The notes below the pieces were generated by a model. It was not told the origin of the DNA. It ran no database searches and was given only the letters and a program-made list of their open reading frames with translations. This document shows positions 20,795 through 30,792 of a stretch of 64,000 nt of DNA, piece by piece. Numbering within the stretch: the stretch's first letter is position 1; every line of letters starts with the position of its first letter. Both the position numbers and the translations under genes were made by a program. The DNA comes from Cladocopium goreaui (taxonomy: Eukaryota > Sar > Dinophyceae > Suessiales > Symbiodiniaceae): contig CAMXCT020006357.1 in assembly GCA_947184155.2 (NCBI GenBank), positions 301,001-365,000 of the forward strand. The letters run 5' to 3'.

Positions 20795-21073
20795 TAATTA
20801 ATTATTTATACATAATATAATATAATATAATATAGTATAATATAATATAATATAATATAAATATAATATAATATAAATATAAGATAATATAATAATATAA
20901 TATAAATATAATATAAGATAAATAATATAAATATAATACAAGATAATATAATATAATACAATACAATATAATAATATAGTATAATATAATACAATATAAT
21001 ATAGTATAATATAATATAGCATAATATAATATAATATAGCATAGTATACTATAATGTAATATAATATAATATA
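20795..21073. repeat. (TATAA)n/(TATAATA)n AT-rich array
   Basis: Almost pure A/T, about 280 bp, with ATAAT pentamers. The minus open frames of Tyr, Ile and Leu are artefacts. Confidence 0.9.
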
Positions 21074-21499
21074 AGATTCGTCATGTCTGCGTCAAAACAG
21101 TTGGTGGAAAAAAAAAACATGGCTCGAAACCAAAGTGACAAACTACCTTCAAAACAATCAGTCGACCCAAATCGACCAGATCGCGATTTTTTGGGACGGG
21201 AAAATATTGGAAATGCTGAAGGTTCAATGAAATCTACCCTAATATCATCTAGAACAGGAGATATGTGTCTGTTTTTTGGGGTGCCATTCCACCACTAGAG
21301 ATTTCCTTGTAATGGATCTATCTCATATATATATATAATTACGTATATACATATATATAATGCCCATCAATGGGGGGAAGACCGTGCCCTTGCATGGCTC
21401 GTAGAACAACAGCTCCAAAAATTGCGGTTACATATCGTCAATATCGTATGAACTATAGCATGCTATGGCCATATGAATCCCATTTCAACATGGTTAAAC

Positions 21500-21607
21500 C
21501 ATCTGTAAACATACAAAAAACTATGGAAAATCACCATGTTTAATGGGAAAATCCACGATTTCTATGGCCATTTTCAATAGCAAACTGTTAGTCATTACCA
21601 GAGGGTA
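21500..21607. repeat. Family 1 element, decayed left end
   Basis: The right end TTACCAGAGGGTA is intact. The left end has drifted to CATCTGTAAACATACAAAAA. The inner arms match other copies. Confidence 0.7.
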
Positions 21608-21737
21608 TGGAAAATTCACGATCATTTCCTAGGGTGAAGAAAACCAGCTTCGCCCACCGGCCTGGTGCAGGCACCACGAGCAAAAGCCTGGACGATGGTC
21701 AAAGATTGTCATGACAAACGCGAGAAAAAAATACAAA

Positions 21738-21849
21738 GTGGTGCCCCATAGATAGCTAAGTTGGTTTATAACTCCAATAACTAGGACTTATGGTAGATAT
21801 ATCTATGGTTGATGGGGTTATAAACCAACTTATAACTGGGGGGTACCAC
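21738..21849. repeat. Foldback element, GTGGTGCCCC ends
   Basis: Imperfect inverted ends GTGGTGCCCC and GGGGGGTACCAC enclose paired AAGTTGGTTTATAACTCC and GGGGTTATAAACCAACTTAT. A shortened relative of the inner arm occurs near 20050-20125. Confidence 0.65.
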
Positions 21850-22059
21850 ATTGTATGAGACCATAATTAACTGACTATTAAGTATCATATCAAAATATCA
21901 ATTATGTCTATTTAATATTTATATTATCATCATATCATTATAAATTGTTCTATTTGATTATGAGACAGAGAAATCATCCATCAAAATCCGATCCCATCAA
22001 AAGGGTCGGCCACTTTTCAGAACCACTTCCCATGGATGCGCATTTTTTTAGGATAGTAT

Positions 22060-22161
22060 CTGGTTGGTGGTTTCAACCCCTCTGGAAAATATGAGTTCGT
22101 CAGTTGGGATGATTCTTCCCAATATATGGAAACATAAAAAATATTCCAAACCACCAACCAG
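22060..22161. repeat. Palindromic element, family 2, full copy
   Basis: 102 bp, CTGGTTGGTGGTTTCAACCC to ATTCCAAACCACCAACCAG, with both ends perfect. Confidence 0.85.
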
Positions 22162-22214
22162 TTATGGATAGTTTGGGTCGGAAGAATTGTTTAAAACCAG
22201 AAAACTCCGTGGTC

Positions 22215-22318
22215 AACGAATCCCATCCGATCATTTTTTGCGCAGATCCCTGCGGAGACCACCGCAATGAACAGATCCCAAAACATTCCAGGGTGGGCAC
22301 CCGAAGCGATGCACAGCT
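22215..22318 (-). CDS. Possible exon with hydrophobic helix
   Basis: The minus frame GKLCIASGAHPGMFWDLFIA then VVSAGICAKND follows a C-rich tract and an AAAG acceptor. FWDLFIAVVSAGICA could be a membrane helix. The plus strand has its own acceptor-like TTTTTTGCGCAG and donor, so the strand is unsure. Confidence 0.35.
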
Positions 22319-22579
22319 TGCCGCTTTGGGGGGTATCCAATTAATTAGGAATCCAATATTAAATCCCATTCAAAGCCAACTTTCAAACTTACCCCCCTTG
22401 GGGGTCCCGCAAATCCCTATATCAAATCTTGAAGCCTTATCAGTAAATCCCATAAATCTCAGAATACCTAGAAAGCCCCATATAGAATATCTATATAAAT
22501 CTCAAATATATCCCCATAGCTGTTTCACTTCGTCGCCACCATCCCAGCACCATGACGGTCATAACATTGGCGCCCGCAC

Positions 22580-22641
22580 CTGCTGGAATTGGTCTCAAAA
22601 TTGCTGCTCACCACCGCAATGGGCACATCTGCGCCTGCCAG
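22580..22641 (-). CDS. Short well-bounded exon
   Basis: Minus exon of 62 nt, with acceptor TTGCCATCGCAG and donor GCAG-GTGCGG. It reads LAGADVPIAVVSSNFETNSS. GADVPI...LNS resembles a phrase in proton-translocating transhydrogenases, but on 20 residues that is too little to name it. Confidence 0.5.
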
Positions 22642-22974
22642 CTGCGATGGCAATGAGAAAAACGCCCGCTGGGGTGGTTTGAAAGGGGGAAGGAAAAAAA
22701 GAAACAAAATGAAAGGCGGATCAGAAAACACGAATCTAAGAATGAAGAATCATAAGAACATGTTCTTGACCACTGATTCTTACGGCATCATTAAGCACAG
22801 AGGTCGCTAAGGATTTTAAAAAAGGTGCGAAATTGAAACCAATACGAAATTGAAAACCAAGACGGTACTTCTGAGGGCAAATGTCAGCTAGAAATGCGAC
22901 ACACATGTTGGATTTCCAGGAGGTGCGGAAATAGATTACATATTTTGCCATCCAAATGTATATCATCTAGATAC

Positions 22975-23068
22975 TATCTATCTATCTATCTATCTATCTA
23001 TATATATATACACAATTATACACATAGAAAGTGGGAGAGGGAGAGGGAGAGAGAGAGAGAGAGAGATA
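22975..23068. repeat. (TCTA)n, (TA)n and (GAGA)n microsatellites
   Basis: Three simple repeats in succession: TCTA about eight times, TATATA, then GAGAGAGGGAGAGAGAGAGA. Confidence 0.9.
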
Positions 23069-23431
23069 GAGATATTTTTCTCAATATTCCCTTCAAAGAT
23101 GTTTTTCAAGGAGAAAAAGGGATGGTGAAATCAATAAATCAAGAACATGGTCTATTTTGTTTCAATAACATAGGGGATAGTGAAACTAATCAAACATCAG
23201 CTCCTGATCCGATAATTTTTCTGGGATCAATAGATTGGCAGTCATCATGTGAAGGACAATGACGACAACATGGCCTTCAGAGGCTTGGGGTCTTGACCAC
23301 ACTTGGCAATTACAAAACCCCACGTTGGAGAGGGAAAACAACCCACGAATCCAATCCAACCATGTTCTGTTCCAAGGAATCCCTAACGAATCGGTGTTGC
23401 TAGGCCTTTTCATCCGCCATGTTTTCTTAGT

Positions 23432-23541
23432 TACCCTCTGGTAATGCCTCAGATAACTGATAAATTCGCCATTGTTTCATGGGAAAATCCACTGTTTCGA
23501 CTGGGCCATTTTCCATAGTTATGTTAGTTTACCGGAGGGTA
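23432..23541. repeat. Palindromic element, family 1, copy
   Basis: TACCCTCTGGTAATGCCTCA at the left, TTAGTTTACCGGAGGGTA at the right, 110 bp. On the minus strand the frame beyond its AG end stays open for about 240 bp (including CQVWSRPQASEGHVVVIVLH, 23.2-23.3 kb), but I could not confirm an exon. Confidence 0.8.
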
Positions 23542-23745
23542 ACCCACAAGAAGTCATTGGTTATATCATATTTTATCCCCATAATCTTTGAGAAACAATT
23601 TCATAAACCATCCCCAGCCATCACCATGTTTATAGGTGGTATGTTTACCATTCCCAGTCATGGGTGGTTTATATATGACATTGTTTTTCCCAGATTACAA
23701 AATTCTATAAATCTCCATTTTGGCTGGTTACATCACCATGTTCCT

Positions 23746-23870
23746 ACAGGATGGGGCCCCCAGTTATAAGTTGGCTTAAAAAAAAACATGAATTATAGTT
23801 ATATCTACTATAAACCATAGAATTCACAGAAATATCTCAACTGAACGCTATCTTTGGGGCCCCATCCTGT
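23746..23870. repeat. Element with perfect 15-bp inverted ends
   Basis: ACAGGATGGGGCCCC at the left and its exact complement at the right enclose a 95-bp AT-rich middle. A separate family from the others. Confidence 0.8.
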
Positions 23871-23924
23871 ACGGTTTTCCTATGATTTTCCATTCGTGAT
23901 GCTTACCGTCAACGTGGTGTTCAC

Positions 23925-24055
23925 CTTCCCACGCCTGGTGGGGCCAGGAGCAAGCCGTACTTGGTCAAGTGCTTCAAGGTCGTGGCCTTCCCAAAGGTCC
24001 CAGGAAAACGTGGCAAGTCCAGCGTTGAACGTGGGATTACTATGGCTTTAGTTTG
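23925..24055 (-). CDS. Exon abutting a family 2 element
   Basis: The minus frame opens immediately after the AACCAG end of the palindromic element at 24056-24155. It reads QTKAIVIPRSTLDLPRFPGT then FGKATTLKHLTKYGLLLAPP, to donor GTGAAC. A nearer acceptor (CATAG, 24.04 kb) could shorten it by five codons. A second frame with a GTAAGC donor at 23905 (ending RRGKVNTTLT) is also open, so the phase is not settled. Confidence 0.5.
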
Positions 24056-24155
24056 CTGGTTGGTGGTATACCTACCCCTCTGCAAAATATGAGTCAGTTG
24101 GGATTATGATTCCCAATATATGGAAAAATAAAAAATGTTCCAAACCACCAACCAG
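24056..24155. repeat. Palindromic element, family 2, full copy
   Basis: 100 bp, CTGGTTGGTGGTATACCTAC to TTCCAAACCACCAACCAG, nearly identical to the copies at 17739 and 22060. Confidence 0.85.
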
Positions 24156-24276
24156 GTTGAGTATTGTATGTTAGCCCATGTTAATAGGATTGAAATACTA
24201 ATTAATCCATTATAATATGGATTTAGCATGGTTTAATGGGATTGAAATGGGATTACATTTTGGATTGTAATGGGAA

Positions 24277-24642
24277 TACCCTCTGGTAAACCAACAAAAA
24301 ATGTGACTTCAGGAGATGCTATAAATGGTGGTACCCTCTGGTAAACATACAAAAAACGATGGAAAATCACCATTTTTCATGGGCACATCATCCATAAATG
24401 GGGATTTTCAATAGCAAACTGTTAGTTCCCGAAGCTTAAGGTCATACTATAAACGATGATCCAATGGGATTTAACCAGTATAAATGGTGATTTGATGGTG
24501 ATTTGGTGGTGATTTGATGGTGATTTACCCTGTGGTCAACGTTTACACTTTGCGAACTGGAAAATGGCCATAGAAATAGTTGATTTACAGTACATATTCA
24601 AAATGGTGATGTTCCACAATTATGTTAGTTCACCAGAGGGTA
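24277..24642. repeat. Family 1 cluster: two partial and one full copy
   Basis: Left ends at 24277 and 24332 (TACCCTCTGGTAAAC) and a full but diverged copy at 24526-24642 (TACCCTGTGGTCAACGTTTA to TTCACCAGAGGGTA). Repeats of TTTGATGGTGATTTGGTGGT lie between them. Confidence 0.75.
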
Positions 24643-25169
24643 GCTATAGAAACCAACAGAAAATGTGCTCAGTGAGTTCCCATGGATTGTGTGGTAATCC
24701 TAGATTATCACTAGGCAGCATAACCCGTACAATAACTATTAGATACATTCCACATGGTTCGCTGTTGAACTTCACATTCCCTTTTCCAGCTATTCTCGTC
24801 AATAAAAATCGTAACAGAATTATCCCATCCCAATCTTTTACAAGGTGGTGTCCCGCTAGTTATGTTTGTTGGTTTATGTCCACCTATCAAACTGTAGGCA
24901 TTTCAGAACCATAAACCGGACAGTTAAGTTAGTTCTGTTTTCAACTTAACGAATTTGGGCACCACCTGGTTTTACGTATCCCCCAGTATTATCCTTGAAT
25001 CCTTCAATATTGTCACCAAAGGCCCCCTAAATCCGCAGTGTAAGTAGCCACAAAATTGCTGAAAATATTATTTAGTACAAAAACTAACACAAAACTCCAC
25101 TTATCCCCAAATTATTGGATATATCCCAAATTATCCCATAAATTCTCGCAAATCTAGGGTTATCTTTAC

Positions 25170-25238
25170 TATCTCCCTTAAATCGGGTGCCTGGACGCAG
25201 GGTTCCTTGCAGTCCAAGGGCCGAATGGGTTTCACCAC
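25170..25238 (-). CDS. Candidate exon, unrecognised protein
   Basis: The minus exon after acceptor TTTCGCCTGAAG reads VVKPIRPLDCKEPCVQAPDL then REI, 23 codons in phase, with donor GTAAAG. It is the rightmost of the micro-exon series and may be near the 5' end of the gene. Confidence 0.5.
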
Positions 25239-25249
25239 CTTCAGGCGAA

Positions 25250-25610
25250 AGATAGGATAGGATAATTGATAGGACAGGATAGATCGATAGATAGAGTTGA
25301 AAATGAATATGTATGCGTATATATTATATATACAGACATACATGTGCTTGTGTGTGAATGCAAATAAATGCATGTGTTGATATGTCTATCTCTATTCAAT
25401 TGTTCATATATGTACAGATAAGTATATGATATACATGTAAATATATTCATAATATAATGAATATGTATGTACGGATATATGGATGTATGTATTTACGTAT
25501 GTATGCATGTATGTAGGGGTGGATGCAAGCTGCATGCATGTGCTTATGTATGTACAAATATAAATTATGAACTATAGTATGTTCTAAATGAATAGTGATG
25601 TGGATAGATG
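25250..25610. repeat. GATA/GTAT-rich simple sequence
   Basis: Degenerate GATAGGATA, GTATGTAT and ATGCATGT repeats. Frames on the minus strand (Ile, Tyr, His and Thr rich) are artefacts. Confidence 0.75.
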
Positions 25611-26699
25611 TATATGTGCCATGCCTTCCTTGTTCAAAACCATCAAAAACTAGTGCGTTTAGGACACTTTTGAAAGACGCACTAAAAATCAATTGGTGCG
25701 AGCCATCAGCAACAAAGCTTTCTTTGGACCAACAAGCGCTGCAAGGCGTTGTTGGTGTGCATCATAAATATAAGCACAAGCAATATTGTTTTTGGTGTAC
25801 ATTTTGATACCTTTGTGCTAACAATCTCCATTTCTATGCGGGCCACCCCCTTGTCTCACGCAGGCGTCAGGCAATGAAGCTCTTTTCCATTGGAATTGAT
25901 TGCTACACATCTTCGTCCAAGGCATCCAAGAGATGCTTGTTAGTTTTGCAATAGCGCAACTTCAAGCATCAAACAACCAGTAAGAAGTTGGCAGTGTGGA
26001 ATTGTCAGCACGGCGGCATATTCATTTGGTTAGCTAGTCAAATCATCAAAGCGCAATAAGAGTTGCAGCATGCCAATTCAACAAAGAAAAAGCAGACTCT
26101 CAAACCGACTCTATTGCCAGGGATACAAGCAAAGCAAAGGCAATGCTTCGGCTTCTTTTGAACATGCACGCTAGCCAGCAGCTTCATTGTGAAATCTTGC
26201 TTTGTATATAATTCAGTACACCCAACAATGGCGCACCGTTATAGCCACCAGATTTAGCATGCGCACAAGTTCAACATCGGCCGTGATAGAAAGATCAAAG
26301 CGATATGCTGCTGCACGGCATACCACAAGAATATCATCAAAAGCGGTGACACTAGAAACACGCAAGGGCTGGCGGCATCATGTTCTTGATTTGATTTGCT
26401 TGCAAGCAGTGCTGTCAACCGGTCGATAGCCTCTGGTTTAAAAGCCATAGACTTTATAGCAGCAGCCTCTGTACCATGCAAAAGTCAAACGCACAGCAAC
26501 CTGTGTGAATGTTCGCTGATGAACTGCGCAAAAGAAATTCTGACCATATTCATAGCACACCCGCTTCCCTCAGAAAGTAGCCGGTCACACGCGCTGTCTT
26601 TGTTGCTTTTGGAGCTCGATGGCATTCCTGGACAGGTTGTATGGGCAAGTTGATTTCGTTTTTCTTCACTGCTCTTAGCGCGCGCATTGCTGTGCAATA
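25611..26699. other. No confident gene
   Basis: Several open frames on both strands without splice support. The minus frame 26254-26481 has a hydrophobic stretch (FLVSPLLMIFLWYAV). The plus frame 26396-26653 contains SSRSH at 26576-26590, a kinesin-like phrase without any other kinesin motif. Confidence 0.35.
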
Positions 26700-27550
26700 T
26701 TAATGCCCAGGGCTTGGCGCCAGAGCGGCTGGGACGGCGTCGAAAATTATCTGGCCGACCACCGCAGTCGTATCATTGCCAAGCTGAGTCTGCAGACCCA
26801 CTTTGGGCACCGGTGGTTCCACGTGTGGCGGGATTTTGGTGGTCAAGGAGCCTGCCCCCGATACCCCAGTGGTGGTTTCCTGCGCAATCACCGTCAAAGC
26901 AAACCACCCGGGCATCCACGCTGGCTTTACATTGTTGAGCAGGTACCCCTTGGGAACCACGGCCTTTGAAAACATATCACCCGAAAATCCACTGCTCGCC
27001 TGGGACCTTAAGTCAGCAGCATGCAACCTTGCGTTGGACCAAGGGTCACGTGGTACGGCATGCCGTCCCACCTTGTGCCCTTGAGCCAATCCTGGGGGGT
27101 CACCATCGGCACCTGCTTTTTAGAAGAAAATATAAGAAAAAACAGAAAGAGCGCGGCGCAAACAAAAAAACAACTAATCGCGAACCGTCCTCGTCGAAGA
27201 CAAGCCACAAAAATAGCTTGTGATCCTGACCAAGGGGGAAAAAACACAACAGAACACTTTCACCAACACAATGCGCGCCTCGAAGCGGCCGAGGTGGAGC
27301 TTACCGCTCCACTCATTCCGTTCAATCCTAGCCACCAGCTCCTTGGGCTGGTGGCTGGCAATGTCCTGAGGCGAAGAAAACAATGTGAATACGTGTCGCG
27401 TGTATATATATATATATGTAACTCATGTAACAGAACCTCATCGGTGAAGGTAGCGTGAGGTTTTTCATAGGCGATCGCCCATGTTCTCAATGCTGATACC
27501 TGTTCACTACTCACGCAGACAGACAACAGCACCAACAGCAGAAACAACAT
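26700..27550 (-). CDS. Candidate secreted protein, three to four exons
   Basis: Exon 1 (27437-27550) starts ATG and encodes a signal peptide (MLFLLLVLLSVCVSSEQ), ending at a GTTCTG donor. Exon 2 starts at 27365 after a good acceptor (TTTTCTTCGCCTCAG) and reads DIASHQPKELVARIERNEWS. Two continuations are open. In one, exon 2 ends at a GTAAGC donor (27304) and the third exon runs 27112 to a TAA at 26700. In the other, exon 2 extends to 27270 (KLHLGRFEARI), exon 3 is 27028-27112 (VPMVTPQDWLKGTRWDGMPY) and exon 4 ends at 26773. The second peptide looks more natural to me. No family is recognised. Confidence 0.45.
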
Positions 27551-28116
27551 TTTGCACCGGAGCCTTTGTTGCCATCGCGAAATCCTGTCCAAACAAGGCA
27601 AACCTGAATACACATAGCGACATAGCAATATAATAAAGAAAAAGCGCACCAAGGCGCGCGCCGCCGAGGGCTGATTTTAAACACGTAACGAGAAAAGTAA
27701 ACAAATGTCACCACAAGCTAATATCGGCCCATAGTGATCATACAACAAAAAACAAGCAGACCAAGCTGATAGCGAGAAACAAACAATCACATGCGGCATT
27801 GTACATGGTTTGTATGTATATGTATACGTAACAATGTAACCTGTATAGCTACATGTATGTATATATATATATCCCGTCGGCGGGAAAACCGCGCCAGCGT
27901 TTTGATGTTGTTTTTTAAGAATGTCGTTTTCGCCATAGCGAAACTACTGATTCATGCCCCAAAATTGGCTCAAAATTCCACTGGACTTTGAAGTGGTTTT
28001 TAAACGATAACCTGTAAATTACAGGGAATTTGTTCCTGAAAACTCGCCGGGTCTTTTTTTCCAACTCACATTGCTACACCATTGTTTTTCCTTTATGAGC
28101 AGATAGATAAATCGGG

Positions 28117-28900
28117 TTGTATATGGCATGTCTGATTGAGGCATTTTACAGACATTCATTACTCACCCCTCTTACATCACCGTGGGCATCCAGTCATCCA
28201 GCTGGCCGCATGCGGAAGATAAAATTCGCCCTCTTATCAGAACAGTTTGTTGCAACGGATGAACAACATGGATTTTCTCTTCGTGGGGTAAATCCCATAC
28301 TCGCCAGAACATCGTCTTTTTTCCGCCGTCTTCTGCCGTTGCTCGTTTTGCGCCTCTCACCCCCCTCCCACCGGACGGCTTTGTGCTCGTCCGGTGGGAG
28401 GGGGGCCTGTGCGGCGACTTCTGTGCTCTGTTTGCCGCTCTCCTGTTCCTGCGGCGGGGCGTTTTGGCAGGGCGACGTGGTCGATCGATTTTCTTTTGGA
28501 AAAAAAATCCGGCGTCCGATATCATTACAAGATGTTTATATGCGTGCATTCATGTAAGGACACATTGTCATTCTCTTACCGCTCTCTCTCTCTCTCTATC
28601 TTCATCATCTGTAGATCGGTGTGTAGTAGAATAATATCGCACACCTTCTCTGGGATTGTATGGCGATGGGGGCTCCGTGGATGGGAATTGGGGACGTCGC
28701 AATCTTTAGCGAAGTGGAATGGTCACTACATCCTTCGATTTATATCATGGTGTACAGTCAGTGTTTTCGGGGTGTCCAGGGGATGTAAAGACCGGGCTTT
28801 TAATACGTACAACGGGTCTTGCCAAATAGGACTTTCGAATGCCAAGTCTTGAAGTTGCATATCGATGCCTATAGTCTTAATGGTTTGATTTGAAGCATCG
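28117..28900. other. GC-rich stretch with hairpin; no gene accepted
   Basis: Overlapping frames on both strands over a GC-rich segment. The perfect hairpin at 28360-28405 makes the frames mirror each other. No exon boundaries are clear. Confidence 0.35.
28360..28405. repeat. Perfect 18-bp hairpin, 10-nt loop
   Basis: CCCCCCTCCCACCGGACG, loop GCTTTGTGCT, then the exact complement. The stem is GC-rich and would be very stable in RNA of either strand. It is not followed by a T-run that would suggest a bacterial-type terminator. Confidence 0.9.
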
Positions 28901-29000
28901 TTGCATGGAAGATAGAAAGTCGCCCTTCGCGAAAAGTGATATATAGTAAATGAGTCTTCCTTCCCCCCCCCTTTTTGGACTTCAGTCCCATTCCCCGGCC

Positions 29001-29195
29001 TCAGCCCACTTGGTTCACCTGAAGGTCTCGGATGTGCACTTGGTTGAGAAGGGCCCGGATGTGTCGTTGCACATTCCGGACCCACCTCCTCCTGCCGCTG
29101 ATCCGCCTTTGGCGGAAGCGGCGCGCCACCCCCAGCAGGTTCTTGCGCACCATGCGGAGCCTCTGCAGCTCCATCATGGTGCCTGTGACCACGTC
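29001..29195 (-). CDS. Terminal exon, very basic small protein
   Basis: The minus frame after acceptor ACATCGAAG reads DVVTGTMMELQRLRMVRKNL then LGVARRFRQRRISGRRRWVR, ends QVNQVG, and stops at 29001-29003. The high Arg content, helical pattern and lack of acids in the centre suggest nucleic-acid or membrane-surface binding. It probably joins the exon at 29603-29835. Confidence 0.5.
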   Translation of the reverse strand, partial: DVVTGTMMELQRLRMVRKNLLGVARRFRQRRISGRRRWVRNVQRHIRALLNQVHIRDLQVNQVG

Positions 29196-29602
29196 CTTCG
29201 ATGTGAGTTAGTTCAGTTCCGGGCGGGTCCAATTTAAAGGCTCTGGAATAGCGAGGTCGTAGAGACATCCAGATGTATGTGATATATACATATTCTTATA
29301 TTTCGATTTTTTTTTACATAAGCAGTGGATCTACTGTAGGGGTGTGAATTCTTTGTTCGATTGTTTCATTTTCTGTTGCATCCATTGATCTTTCTACACT
29401 AAGAGATGTCGGAATCCTGACAGGCTGATCGTTATATCATGTCCTTTTTTATTCGAAACTGCTATCTTTTTAGACCTCATAAAGTCCAATTCGCGTTGTT
29501 TTCGATGAGATGCATCGGGGCATGGGTGATCAACCTACTGTATACTTGCTCCAACATTTGTGATAGACTCAAGATGATCGATGGTGTATCATTCATTTCT
29601 AG

Positions 29603-29835
29603 TTAATTCGATATCTGGGGTATCATGTCTTTTTTCATGTTCGGCCGGTCCTGGAAGCTCTGCCTGTCGCGCTGCCGCTGGTTTTGAGGAGGGAATTGGT
29701 CGCACTCCAGGAGCAGCTGGCTGACCCGCGCGGGGCGGTAGCCACGGCGGAGGAGCTCTCGCCGAACAAGGGCCTTGTCCCCATTGAACCTCGCTTTCAG
29801 GTCGTAGACAACGCACTGGACTGGGCCCACCATGT
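29603..29835 (-). CDS. Candidate exon upstream of the basic exon
   Basis: Minus frame after acceptor GGACCAACAG. It reads MVGPVQCVVYDLKARFNGDK then ALVRRELLRRGYRPARVSQL and LLECDQFPPQNQRQ, and stays open to TAA at 29603. The left edge is uncertain: no GT donor fits, but a GA-type donor after TTCCAG (near 29655) would join the 29195 exon in phase. The frame extends rightward into the tandem array (29941 on), which is probably not coding. Confidence 0.5.
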
Positions 29836-29940
29836 CTGTTGGTCCGACGGGGTGTGGGAGCGGAGAGGCGAGGGCTTGTCTTTCAAGGCTCGACCTGTGA
29901 CCTCCATAACACTTTTCGTCTTGGAGCTCATCCAACGCCA

Positions 29941-30390
29941 ACCCAGTGACGTAACATAAGATGTGCATGTGACGCAAGTTAACATGAACGTTAACATCCC
30001 CCACCCCCTAACCCAGTGACGTAACGTAAGATGTGCATGTGACGCAAGTTCACATGAACATTAACATCCCCCACCCCCCCCAATGACGTAACGTAAGATG
30101 TGCATGTGACGCAAGTTCACATGAACGTTAACATCCCCCACCCTCCCAACCCAGTGACGTAACCTAAGATGTGCATGTGACGCAAGTTCACATGAATGTT
30201 AACATGCCCCACCCCCCAACCCAGTGACGTAACGTAAGATGTGCATGTGACGCAAGTTCACATGAACGTTAACATTCCCCACTCCCCCAACTCAGTGACG
30301 TAAGGTAAGATGTGCATGTGACGCAAGTTAACATGAACGTTAACATCCCCCACTCCCCCAACCCAGTGACGTAACGTAAGATGTGCATGC
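29941..30390. repeat. Seven-copy 70-bp tandem array
   Basis: Units begin near 29941, 30011, 30079, 30149, 30219, 30290 and 30361. Each holds CCCAGTGACGTAACGTAAGA, TGTGCATGTGACGCAAGTT and ACATGAACGTTAACATCCCC, then a variable C-run. TGACGTAA resembles a CRE/ATF half-site; GTTAAC and TTCACATGAA are small palindromes. It lies upstream of the minus-strand basic-protein exons, so a promoter role is possible. Confidence 0.9.
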
Positions 30391-30547
30391 TACGGATAAA
30401 ATCTGTGTGGTTTCAAAAACGGTCAAAACGCTGGCGCGGTTTTCCCCCCGCTGGCATATACATGAATTATACAAGTTTGCCCGTTCATGCAAATCTACAA
30501 TTTATACATATCTATACGATGTATGAGTACATATATATATATATATA
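30391..30547. repeat. Dispersed repeat piece plus microsatellite
   Basis: AAAACGCTGGCGCGGTTTTC recurs in inverted orientation at about 27885-27905, and ACATGAATTATACAAGTTTG recurs at 45085-45112. An ATATAT run ends it at 30547. Confidence 0.6.
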
Positions 30548-30564
30548 TTACATACACTGCAAAA

Positions 30565-30792
30565 TATAAAGACTGAGAGGGGTAGAGAGAACAGAGAGAC
30601 AGAGAGACCGACAGGCAGAAAGACAGAAAGACACAAAGACAGAAAGACCAAGACAGCCAGACATAAAAACAGAAAAATACAAAAACAGCAAGACACAAAG
30701 ACAGAAAGACACAAAGACAGCAAGACAGAAAGACATAAAGACATAGACACATAAAGACAAACAGAGAGAGAGGGAGAGAGAGAGAGAGAGAG
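30565..30792. repeat. AGACAGAAAGACACAAAGAC microsatellite
   Basis: A purine-rich array of AGAC, AAAGAC and AGAG units. It is about 30 bp longer than its counterpart at 52040-52242. The minus-strand Leu, Ser, Phe and Cys-rich frames here are artefacts. Confidence 0.9.

Noticed and set aside
20795..21042. Tyr/Ile/Leu membrane-like minus ORFs
   Set aside because: Translation of an AT microsatellite.
22580..22641. NAD(P) transhydrogenase exon
   Set aside because: The GADVPI phrase is suggestive, but twenty residues without the neighbouring membrane motifs cannot carry the name.
26576..26590. SSRSH, a kinesin switch I phrase
   Set aside because: No P-loop or DLAGSE motif in any nearby frame on either strand; five residues are not enough.
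27080..27089. CTTGAGCCAA, complement of the last ten bases of the dinoflagellate spliced leader
   Set aside because: It lies inside a coding-like exon (Asp-Trp-Leu-Lys) with no further leader match. A nine-base match at 5089-5097 is likewise too short to call a retroposed transcript.
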